From Candidatus Omnitrophota bacterium (lineage in GTDB: Bacteria; Hinthialibacterota; Hinthialibacteria; JAKQFZ01), in NCBI GenBank assembly GCA_029558215.1, contig JAKQFZ010000053.1:1-5486 (forward strand): a stretch of 5,486 nt of DNA, in the 5' to 3' direction. Under the pieces are notes generated by a model. The model saw only the letters and a program-made list of their open reading frames with translations. It was not told where the DNA came from and did not search any database. A program made the translations under genes and the position numbers. Position 1 is the first letter of the stretch; each line of letters begins with the position of its first letter. Below are positions 1-5,486 of the stretch, in pieces.

Positions 1-82
1 ACCGAAACCTCAAACACCAATTGAGGATCGGCGCTCGCATTCTCAGGGAATCCATTCGCTATAGGAGCCGTCCTTGTTTTCC

Positions 83-113
83 CGGTGTGTCCGGCTGCAA
101 CCCGGGCACACCG
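83..113. other. Strong 12-bp stem-loop
   Basis: The arms CGGTGTGTCCGG (83-94) and CCGGGCACACCG (102-113) pair over 12 positions, with one G-T wobble (90/106) and a 7-base loop. It lies 55 bases beyond the permease stop, so it could mark the end of the ABC operon transcript. However, on the minus strand it is followed by GGAAAACAAGG and has no U tract. Read on the plus strand it is followed by the moderately T-rich ACCTATTATTAAATT, which would suit terminating a rightward gene ending at 64. It also sits where a transcript from the promoter-like sequence at 124-152 would begin, so a 5'-end mRNA structure is a third possibility. The hairpin is directly visible; its role is not settled. Confidence 0.6.
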
Positions 114-123
114 ACCTATTATT

Positions 124-152
124 AAATTACTCTTTCATGCTCTCGGTGTCAA
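124..152 (-). promoter_or_regulatory. Putative sigma70-type promoter, leftward
   Basis: On the minus strand a perfect TTGACA (152-147) is followed after exactly 17 bases by TAATTT (129-124), within an A/T-rich run that also offers TTTAAT (126-121, a better -10 match but with a 20-base spacer). It begins 16 bases past the permease stop, so it would not serve the ABC genes but a gene leaving the window on the left. Predicted transcription would start near position 117, directly before the hairpin at 83-113. The -10 match at ideal spacing is only 3 of 6, so this is tentative. Confidence 0.4.
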
Positions 153-168
153 GTTTTTTCCAACCGGA

Positions 169-906
169 TCAAACAATCCACTTTCGTCTGATGTTCCAAA
201 GACTTGCAGCAAACAAAGCGATACAGAACATGCTGAGGATAGAAAAATCGAGAGCATAGGGGATGAAATGCTCTCCATGAACAGCCCCATGCAGCATATC
301 CGCTCCGTAGGTTAACGGCAGCGCATAGGAAAGAGGTTTGAGGAAAACTGGAAGGCTCGCGATTGGGAAAAAAAGCCCACACAAAAAGATCATGGGAAAA
401 CGAAAGAAATTGGAGAACGTCTGCGCCTCGAACACTTCACTGACCGCGACAGCGATGAAAAGACCCAGAAACGTGGAAGCGATGGCGATGAGTAAGACGG
501 CTGGCAAGAGAGCACTCCAGGATACCTGAGACAGATCCGAAAGAAACAGTGCCATCACAATCGGCACAAAGGCATTTGCGGTCCCAAACACAATGGCTCC
601 GCTGGTCTTTGCCAGCAGGAGAATCTCGAATGCAACAGGTGCAAGTAGGAGTCGCTCAAAGGAACGGTTCTTCTTCTCGAATGTGACTGTTACTGCCAGC
701 ATGGACGTTGTGCCAAAGAGAACAGACACGGCCACCAAACCGGGAAGCACTCGTGGAATGCTTTCCAGGCCAGTGCCGGATTTGATGAAAAACATGCCCG
801 CCCATGCAAGTGGGAAGACAAGTCCCCAACTGATATTGGGTGGCTTGAGATAGTAAGTTCGAATGTCTTTAAGCAGAATGTTCCAAAAGGCGATCCAAGT
901 CTTCAC
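169..906 (-). CDS. ABC-2 type exporter permease subunit
   Basis: A 245-residue inner-membrane protein, the channel half of an ABC exporter of the DrrB/NodJ kind, powered by the ATPase encoded just upstream. About six hydrophobic segments are visible, near residues 25-42, 53-75, 97-122, 131-155, 168-186 and 217-236, as expected for the ABC2_membrane fold. The cytoplasmic loop at 77-90 (FEKKNRSFERLLLAP) matches the conserved coupling region, usually of the form ERERGTLERLLATP, that contacts the ATPase. Residues 177-209 carry the ABC-2 signature, with GLFFPIASLP followed by PLTYGADML. The length is usual for the family. The start is GTG at 906-904, preceded by GGGAGG with a 6-base gap; this site lies inside the last codons of the ATPase gene, and the two genes overlap by four bases (GTGA), so translation is probably coupled. 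Members of this family move drugs, lipids, polysaccharides or lipo-oligosaccharides; no substrate can be assigned here. Confidence 0.9.
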   Translation of the reverse strand: MKTWIAFWNILLKDIRTYYLKPPNISWGLVFPLAWAGMFFIKSGTGLESIPRVLPGLVAVSVLFGTTSMLAVTVTFEKKNRSFERLLLAPVAFEILLLAKTSGAIVFGTANAFVPIVMALFLSDLSQVSWSALLPAVLLIAIASTFLGLFIAVAVSEVFEAQTFSNFFRFPMIFLCGLFFPIASLPVFLKPLSYALPLTYGADMLHGAVHGEHFIPYALDFSILSMFCIALFAASLWNIRRKWIV

Positions 907-1907
907 CCGCTGCCTCCCTTCTTTTCCTTCTCCTTTCGCATTGCGTCCCCTTCGATACCGGTGACACGCACAAATACATCCTCGAGCGATGGACGCAGTC
1001 TTCGAGCCTCCGATACTTCGGCACCTTGCTCTTCAAGAAAACGCACAAGGGATCCGACACGAATCTCTCGGTCTGATTCCACACGAATCTGGAAACGTTC
1101 CTCAAGTGTGAATTCAAGCTCGGGAAATGCCGAGCAAAGGCTCTGGTGTAAGTCCTGAGGTACGCTGGAAATCGAAATCCGTACAATATGCCTTTCCATG
1201 ACTGGCTGTAGGAGATTCTCCACGCTGTCGTTCGCCACAATCCTACCGCGGACGACAAAAGCGATACGATTGCACAACCGCTCAGCCTCTTCGATGTAGT
1301 GGGTGGTCAGGAATACGGTTGTGCCAGCGTGGTTCAGATCAGCGATGATCCGCCTGATCTGTCGTGCACTCGCTACATCTATGCCAGAGGTGGGTTCATC
1401 AAGAAAGAGAATCTCCGGACTGTGGATGATTCCGGCAGCGATGGTGAGCTTTCTCTTCATTCCTTTTGAGTAGCCACCGAAGAGACGATTCGCCGCCTGA
1501 TCCAATCCAAAGACACCTAGAATCTGTCGCGCACGCTCTTGGCGCTCGCGCTTGCGCATTCCATACAGAGCTGCGCAGAAACACAGGTTCTCATATCCGG
1601 TGAGTTCCGGATAGAGATTACTCTCGTCGGGAACGACTCCGATGAGATGCTGTGCCGCTTTGGCGTTGTGCGTGCAGTTGATTCCCGCGATGCAGACGGT
1701 TCCAGAATCCGGGCGCGCCAAGCCTGTCAGGATGTTAATTGTCGTGGTTTTTCCTGCACCGTTGGGGCCGAGAAAACCGAACAGCTCCCCTCGATCAACA
1801 GAGAATGTGATGCCATCAACGGCTCGAATGTCGTCGAAACTCTTTTCCAGATTGCATGTTTCGATGCCAACAGCATCTTGAGACACTTTTCCGAATCCTT
1901 TGTTCAT
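903..1907 (-). CDS. ABC-2 type exporter ATP-binding subunit
   Basis: A 334-residue cytoplasmic ATPase of the CcmA/DrrA/NodI group that hydrolyses ATP to drive the permease encoded immediately downstream. Motifs in order: Walker A GPNGAGKTT at 47-55, C-loop YSKGMKRKL at 146-154 (a usual variant of LSGGQ in ABC-2 exporters), Walker B ILFLDE at 166-171 with catalytic Glu171, D-loop SGID at 174-177, and H-loop His203 in TTHYIEEAERL. The Q-loop position reads VVPDES, so Asp94 stands where Gln is usual. Residues from about 235 to 317 form the C-terminal extension common in this group, ending in RPSLEDVFVRVTG, then a basic tail. The start is uncertain: ATG at 1907-1905 has GAGG only two bases away, while GTG at 1886-1884 (residue 8) has AAAGGA nine bases upstream. 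Nothing conserved precedes residue 15, so either start gives a complete ATPase. The stop overlaps the permease start by four bases, showing one operon. Confidence 0.95.
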   Translation of the reverse strand: MNKGFGKVSQDAVGIETCNLEKSFDDIRAVDGITFSVDRGELFGFLGPNGAGKTTTINILTGLARPDSGTVCIAGINCTHNAKAAQHLIGVVPDESNLYPELTGYENLCFCAALYGMRKRERQERARQILGVFGLDQAANRLFGGYSKGMKRKLTIAAGIIHSPEILFLDEPTSGIDVASARQIRRIIADLNHAGTTVFLTTHYIEEAERLCNRIAFVVRGRIVANDSVENLLQPVMERHIVRISISSVPQDLHQSLCSAFPELEFTLEERFQIRVESDREIRVGSLVRFLEEQGAEVSEARRLRPSLEDVFVRVTGIEGDAMRKEKEKKGGSG

Positions 1908-1915
1908 CGCCTCAA

Positions 1916-1939
1916 TCAGACTGTCACGAGCCTGTCTGA
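1916..1939. repeat. Inverted repeat upstream of the ABC ATPase
   Basis: TCAGAC (1916-1921) and GTCTGA (1934-1939) form a perfect 6-bp inverted repeat with a 12-base spacer, ending 9 bases before the annotated ATG of the ATPase gene. It could be an operator or a 5'-UTR hairpin affecting initiation, but a repeat this short can arise by chance. Confidence 0.3.
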
Positions 1940-1946
1940 GTCGCGT

Positions 1947-1959
1947 ACTATCTCATAGT
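1947..1959. repeat. Short inverted repeat ACTAT-CTC-ATAGT
   Basis: A perfect 5-bp inverted repeat with a 3-base centre in the spacer between the propeller gene and the ABC ATPase. With the neighbouring repeat at 1916-1939 it may mark a regulator binding site for the exporter operon. No convincing -35/-10 pair was found near it, so the promoter of the ABC genes, if separate, is not located. Confidence 0.25.
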
Positions 1960-1987
1960 GATCCTGCAGTGTTGAGAGCGCATAGAT

Positions 1988-2013
1988 CTTAGGCTGTAGA
2001 GGGCGAGCCTAAG
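1988..2013 (-). terminator. Stem-loop after the propeller gene, possible terminator
   Basis: CTTAGGCT and AGCCTAAG (1988-1995 and 2006-2013) pair perfectly over 8 bp around a 10-base loop, starting 18 bases beyond the propeller stop codon. Position and stem suit the 3' end of the propeller transcript. On the minus strand it is followed by ATCTATGCGC rather than a U run, so it is not a canonical intrinsic terminator; it may instead stabilise an mRNA end or only reduce read-through into the ABC genes. Confidence 0.45.
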
Positions 2014-2031
2014 CGGTCTCACACTTGTATC

Positions 2032-4002
2032 TCACCGTGCAGCAGGCACCTCATAGCTGTACAGATGCGATCCGCTGGAGAAGTAGATCCGTCCGTCGAG
2101 GATGTCACCCCCTGCATGGATAGGTACGGGTGACTCGGCGAGCAGCGTGATTGCATACGTGTTCAAATCCACCTGAGCGACTCCTTTGACAAAGAGCATA
2201 TAGAGCGATCCATCAGCTGCAGGCACAAAAACACGAGGTCCTTGATGATAGATGCTAAGTCCGAACTCCGCTGTCACGTCTGATTGATGAACAACGACTC
2301 TCTTCACAGGATCGAAGACGAAGAAAATCTTCCTGTCCGCAACCCCGTAGACAAGACCCGTTGCCATGCCGACCATATCCGTGTAGTACTGTGCTCCGGG
2401 GAAGACGGCACTATGCCATTCGACCTTCTTTGAAACCATATCCATAATATAAAGTTCCGCTTCCTTGGCTTTCGTCTCGCCTCCGGTTCCAGGGCTTGTT
2501 GTACTTCCGCCCAGCAGTTTGCCTTCAGGAAGAGCCACCATGCTTGCAGTGGAATGCTCGGCAAGAATCTCAGTGTGCTCGATCACTGTCTGGGTTTGGG
2601 TCTCCCGATCCCAGAACAACAGCCCGCCACCCGTGTATCCGTAATCCGGTGTTCCCGCAAGAACCAATGTCTTGCCGTCGGGGTGCGCCAAGAGATAGTG
2701 CGGACGGTTGATGGTTGGCTTGCATTCAGTGAGATACTTGGGGTTGCACCCATCTTCGCCCTTCATCGTTGGAACCCATGGCTTGGACGGATCCCATTCC
2801 AGCAGGAATCCTCCCGTATACCCGCCAACAAAAAAGCGATCTTCTTTTGCAGCAACAGTGTTCCATTGACCATAGGCAGCACGGTTGATCCATTCATCTG
2901 TCTTCGGATTGTAGCTGAAGAAACGCATTGGGAACGCTGTGCCGCCGCAGATCGTGCCGTCTGGGGCCGTGGCAAGCCCCATGAGATGTGCGCCCTCGCT
3001 CGTGTATTCGAAAGTACTTTCCTTGACCTCGCCCGTCTCCGGATTCTCGACGGCGATCAGCCGTTCGACCAGATCGCAGCGCCTAAGTTTTCTGCCGTCG
3101 GGGAACTCTCCATGGAACAAGGCTTGACTGGAGCTGATAAATGGCTTCTTGTTTATGTTCTCTGGTGTGAGCACCTTCTTGGCTTCGCCAACGTAGAATT
3201 CGTATCCGTCTTCCTTCGAGCCTCCACCTGAGTTCCCGTACACTTTGCCGTTGACGTCACGGTAGACTGTTGCATAGCCCTTCAGACGTTCATCGTCCTT
3301 GAGAACGGTCTGACTCTTTCCGGTCTTGGGGTCGAGTATGATGATCTGGCTGGCCGTGCTGCCGATGCCGAAGTAGATCCAACCCTTATCGTCTGCTGCG
3401 ATGTGACGTGGGTACTGTCTCCAGTTTTCCTTGTTGAGGGAACCGTAGTCTCTCAGAGCGACTGCGGAAGGATCAAACGACACGACTCCGCTGTCTGGAT
3501 AGGTTACTGACCAGATGACGCCGTTATCGTCTTCCGTCATTGCCATCGCCATCTGTGGGGTGGTCTTCTGGAAGAATGTAAACGCACGCGTTCGTGGATC
3601 GAACTCGACAAAGTGACTGTTGAAATGAGTGTAGAATCTGTTCTTGCTCGACAGGATCGAAGCGTAAGGGCAGTCTCCACCCGGCGGGAAGGGCATCGGG
3701 AATTCCTCACTCCTGCCTGTCTCGGCATCCACCATCAGCAGGGCATAGCCACCTCGGTGGTCGAACAACCAGACAAGTGCCACGTTCCTTCCGTCTCCAT
3801 CAACCGTGGCAACGGTGCCTCGGTGATTGCTGATAGGAGTTGCCACTCCGTGATGAAAGAAACCATCTCCGAGTACTTCGCTCCCTTTGGCGGCTTCATT
3901 CGCCCGAGCCACCGGTGTGGCGAAAACAGAAAGAATACTCAAGATCATTACCCCTGCAAAAATCACCATAGACTTAGGTCCTTTCGCCTCATGATTCTTC
4001 AA
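2032..4002 (-). CDS. Secreted beta-propeller-like protein of unknown function
   Basis: A 656-residue exported protein. Residues 1-34 are a signal peptide: a lysine-containing n-region, a hydrophobic core at about 12-29, and a likely type I cleavage site after Ala-Arg-Ala (32-34). The mature part is built of repeated units typical of propeller blades, in which a Gly-aromatic strand pair (DNGVIWSV near 159, KGWIYFGI near 206, DGRIYFSS near 636) is followed by an FDP/LDP/FWD turn (VVSFDP 173-178, IIILDP 220-225, LLFWDR 461-466, FVFDPV 561-566). This resembles SMP-30/NHL, Vgb-like and PQQ-like propellers, but no catalytic set of a named enzyme is recognisable. A glycine-rich stretch at 450-460 (GTPDYGYTGGG) and a close cysteine pair (Cys419, Cys427) stand out. 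Start TTG at 4002-4000 has AAGGAG seven bases upstream; an inner ATG (residue 12) has AAAGGA nine bases upstream, but starting there would strip the basic n-region. It lies 167 bases after the oxidoreductase gene, on the same strand. Roles in binding, lysis or oxidation of a sugar-like ligand are all possible. Confidence 0.85.
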   Translation of the reverse strand: MKNHEAKGPKSMVIFAGVMILSILSVFATPVARANEAAKGSEVLGDGFFHHGVATPISNHRGTVATVDGDGRNVALVWLFDHRGGYALLMVDAETGRSEEFPMPFPPGGDCPYASILSSKNRFYTHFNSHFVEFDPRTRAFTFFQKTTPQMAMAMTEDDNGVIWSVTYPDSGVVSFDPSAVALRDYGSLNKENWRQYPRHIAADDKGWIYFGIGSTASQIIILDPKTGKSQTVLKDDERLKGYATVYRDVNGKVYGNSGGGSKEDGYEFYVGEAKKVLTPENINKKPFISSSQALFHGEFPDGRKLRRCDLVERLIAVENPETGEVKESTFEYTSEGAHLMGLATAPDGTICGGTAFPMRFFSYNPKTDEWINRAAYGQWNTVAAKEDRFFVGGYTGGFLLEWDPSKPWVPTMKGEDGCNPKYLTECKPTINRPHYLLAHPDGKTLVLAGTPDYGYTGGGLLFWDRETQTQTVIEHTEILAEHSTASMVALPEGKLLGGSTTSPGTGGETKAKEAELYIMDMVSKKVEWHSAVFPGAQYYTDMVGMATGLVYGVADRKIFFVFDPVKRVVVHQSDVTAEFGLSIYHQGPRVFVPAADGSLYMLFVKGVAQVDLNTYAITLLAESPVPIHAGGDILDGRIYFSSGSHLYSYEVPAAR

Positions 4003-4015
4003 TCGCTTTCTCCTT
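4000..4015 (-). promoter_or_regulatory. Ribosome binding site deciding a TTG start
   Basis: On the minus strand AAGGAG (4015-4010) is followed after seven bases by TTG (4002-4000). The perfect Shine-Dalgarno at ideal distance makes this uncommon start codon the preferred initiation site of the propeller gene, and it supplies the lysines needed for the signal peptide n-region. Confidence 0.7.
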
Positions 4016-4169
4016 GAATGCAGATCGGAGCCTGGTTCAAACCCGATGAGACAGTTCTCTGTTTACCAGGTCACCCGATATTCTCACTCATTCTCTTTCC
4101 GTCAGCGCTTTGACACCTGCTCTTTGAAGCCAGGTCACAACCAAAGACTTGCCCGCGATGGAACGTCTC
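4003..4169. other. Spacer with short direct and inverted repeats
   Basis: This 167-base spacer separates the oxidoreductase stop from the propeller start. It contains CCAGGTCAC twice on the plus strand (4066-4074 and 4130-4138), ACCCGAT twice (4041-4047 and 4073-4079), an inverted pair CCTGGT/ACCAGG (4031-4036 and 4065-4070) and the near-palindrome GGTTCAAACC (4034-4043), which lies just upstream of the propeller ribosome binding site. The clustering suggests a regulator binding region or a leader structure for the propeller gene. No convincing promoter boxes and no canonical terminator for the oxidoreductase were found, so the two genes may be cotranscribed. Confidence 0.4.
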
Positions 4170-5486
4170 TCACAACCTCTGTCCAGCCGCAAGCAGTTTC
4201 TCTCTCAACTTAGAATACTCGACATCCTGGATCCTCACCTGATCATCAATGGCGATGCAGGAAGCGACTCCTGCGGACTGCCCCAGAATCATGAACACCG
4301 GTTCCATCCGAATCGAACCAAAGGCGATATGCGAAGCGGAAAGACTCAAAGGAGCCAGCAGATTGGTGCATTCAGCGGATTTCGGCGTGATCGCTCGGAA
4401 GGAGATCGGATACGGCCCTTTCGGTCTGATTTCGATGTTGCCCTCGTTTTGAACAGCGCCGTCTATGACGGTCATCTGGCAATGGTGGGAATCCATGTTG
4501 TAGGTTGCCAAACCGATTGAGTCTTCGGGAATCTCACGCCTCATGCAATTGTGTTCAGTCATGACATAGTCGCTGACCATTCGACGACCTTCGCGGATGT
4601 AGAGCTGATGCGACCAGCCCCCAGTGTCTAGGTAGATGTCACGAGGCAGCCCCCACTTCTTGAAAATCGTTTGATATTCCTCAGGAATCCGCTCGCTGTT
4701 CTGCAGAAACCACATGACACCGAGTTGATAGTTCACATGTTCCTGGAAAATGCGCTCGCGAGTCAGCCAGTCGCCGCCTGGCCATTCGTCCGCGCCGCTT
4801 ACATAGTCAATGAAATAGGCGCCATCGAAAAGGTGGTGGTTGTTCGTGTCTCTGCTCCAGCGAATCCTGGGGTCGGCGCCGGATTCGAACAAGCGCGCCA
4901 GAATCTCGTATTGGGAAGCGTCATAGGCGAGAGGCTTGGGAAAAGGCATCGGATCATCTTCCGTCAGCCACATGCGGAAACAATAGGCCTGGATTCGCTT
5001 GTCTCCGTCACCTGTCTTGCCCCAGATGAGATTGATGCGAGGCAAGAGACCGCTGCTGGGATCGTTCGGAACGACGTAGGGACTTATCTCAACGGGAAAG
5101 TCGTGACCTCCCTGGCCGGGAGTCAGAATGCCGTTGTAGTGCTCACCGTAGGTGTCCTGAGATTCGCGTCCCACGGTATACGACACTCCTGCCATTGCCA
5201 TCAGGTCGCCTTCGTAGGTACAGTCAATATACTGCTGTGCGCGGACAGTCAATCCGTTTTCCATCGTAACGGACACGATACGCGTTCCATCCTTCTGAAC
5301 CGATTTCAAATGGGAGAGGCAAAACACTTCGACGCCCGCTTCCGCAAGCATCTCTCGGAAAGCCTTCTCCGCAACGTCCGGTCTGAAGTCTCGTTGTCCC
5401 ACTTGATTGTAGAACTCCCGTGCGATGCCTCCGCAAACCGCCGGTGCGCCTCCATCCGTCGCGCACAAGCCACCTGAAGTCAGTCC
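4170..5486 (-). CDS. FAD-dependent oxidoreductase, FAD_oxidored (PF12831) type, N-terminus missing
   Basis: The 438 visible residues are the C-terminal bulk of a flavoprotein oxidoreductase; the reading frame stays open to the right edge, so the gene starts outside the window. Numbered from the edge, it begins GLTSGG, which in this family lies shortly after the dinucleotide-binding GxGxxG motif, so I estimate that several tens of residues are missing. Further family marks are GGIAREFY at 19-26, DCTYEGDL at 88-95, and the C-terminal FAD-contacting block with SASHIAFGSIRMEP (383-396) and ILGQSAG (400-406), followed by the usual end pattern (DVEYSKLREKLL). An internal TTG at 5468 is not a credible start because conserved sequence precedes it. 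Family members oxidise largely uncharacterised substrates and are often found in glycan or sugar-acid degradation loci; the reaction here is unknown. Whether it is exported cannot be told without the N-terminus. It ends 167 bases before the propeller gene. Confidence 0.88.
   Translation of the reverse strand, partial: GLTSGGLCATDGGAPAVCGGIAREFYNQVGQRDFRPDVAEKAFREMLAEAGVEVFCLSHLKSVQKDGTRIVSVTMENGLTVRAQQYIDCTYEGDLMAMAGVSYTVGRESQDTYGEHYNGILTPGQGGHDFPVEISPYVVPNDPSSGLLPRINLIWGKTGDGDKRIQAYCFRMWLTEDDPMPFPKPLAYDASQYEILARLFESGADPRIRWSRDTNNHHLFDGAYFIDYVSGADEWPGGDWLTRERIFQEHVNYQLGVMWFLQNSERIPEEYQTIFKKWGLPRDIYLDTGGWSHQLYIREGRRMVSDYVMTEHNCMRREIPEDSIGLATYNMDSHHCQMTVIDGAVQNEGNIEIRPKGPYPISFRAITPKSAECTNLLAPLSLSASHIAFGSIRMEPVFMILGQSAGVASCIAIDDQVRIQDVEYSKLREKLLAAGQRL

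Larger units (their letters stand above)
1..168. other. Left-edge region with no certain gene
   Basis: This stretch lies downstream of the permease stop and cannot be assigned to a gene. Three short reading frames reach the left edge. On the minus strand, ATG codons at 55-53 and 40-38 open a frame that runs off the window (begins MDSLRMRAP), but neither has a well-placed ribosome binding site: the nearest AAGGA, at 75-71, is 15 bases upstream of the first ATG. On the plus strand, one frame from the edge ends in TAG at 62-64 and another in TAA at 123-125; either could be the tail of a convergent gene. The region also contains a small hairpin at 8-26 (CCTCAA/TTGAGG), a large hairpin at 83-113 and a promoter-like sequence at 124-152. 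The combination of promoter, hairpin and leftward ATG slightly favours a minus-strand gene beginning here, but this is a guess. Confidence 0.4.

Noticed and set aside
1..125. Plus-strand open frame from the left edge to TAA at 123-125
   Set aside because: Forty codons with no known motif and with the GC-rich hairpin inside it; kept only as a possibility in the description of the left edge.
153..158. Plus-strand run of six T as a terminator tail
   Set aside because: No stem-loop lies directly upstream of it on the plus strand; the hairpin at 83-113 is 40 bases away, too far to act with this run.
593..853. Plus-strand open frame of 86 codons
   Set aside because: It is the reverse of the permease membrane segments and has no independent support.
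1539..1958. Plus-strand open frame of 139 codons across the ATPase start
   Set aside because: It is antisense to the Walker A and Q-loop part of the ATPase and has no recognisable product.
2554..3231. Plus-strand open frame of 225 codons
   Set aside because: It is antisense to the propeller gene, whose sense product has a signal peptide, regular repeats and a good ribosome binding site. The plus-strand translation is rich in Arg, Ser and Cys with no domain pattern.
4101..4114. GTCA/TGAC hairpin as terminator of the oxidoreductase gene
   Set aside because: The stem is only 4 bp and no U run follows; it is no better than chance.
4671..5477. Plus-strand open frame of 268 codons
   Set aside because: It lies fully antisense to the FAD oxidoreductase, whose minus-strand product carries clear family motifs along the whole stretch; the plus-strand translation shows no recognisable domain.

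Overview
The window carries four genes, all on the minus strand and packed closely. In transcription order (right to left) they are: the C-terminal part of an FAD-dependent oxidoreductase of the FAD_oxidored (PF12831) type, a secreted beta-propeller-like protein of 656 residues, an ABC transporter ATPase, and its ABC-2 type permease. All four end in TGA, and three different initiation codons appear to be used (TTG, ATG or GTG, and GTG). No RNA gene, CRISPR array or mobile element was recognised.

The organism is best guessed as a bacterium of the Planctomycetota / Verrucomicrobiota-Lentisphaerota / Hydrogenedentota neighbourhood. This rests on the PF12831 protein and the large exported propeller protein, both common in the carbohydrate- and glycan-degrading gene sets of such bacteria. 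Base composition looks roughly balanced. This is inference; no phylogenetic marker lies in the window.

Layout: positions 1-168 hold no certain gene, but contain a strong 12-bp hairpin and a consensus -35 box that could start a leftward transcript leaving the window. Positions 169-1907 are a two-gene exporter operon with a 4-base GTGA stop/start overlap. Positions 1908-2031 hold three inverted repeats, one of which (8-bp perfect stem) lies just past the propeller gene. Positions 2032-4002 encode the propeller protein, with a clear signal peptide and a TTG start behind a perfect AAGGAG. Positions 4003-4169 are a spacer with short direct and inverted repeats. Positions 4170-5486 encode the oxidoreductase, which is cut by the right edge.

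How they work together: the ATPase and permease almost certainly form one exporter of the DrrAB/NodIJ type; its substrate cannot be read from sequence. The oxidoreductase and propeller protein may belong to one catabolic function (oxidation or binding of a sugar-like compound outside the cytoplasm), but that rests only on order and strand. I found no convincing new defence or mobile system. The points most worth checking are the unclassified propeller family, the Asp in place of the Q-loop Gln in the ATPase, and the promoter-plus-hairpin arrangement at the left edge.
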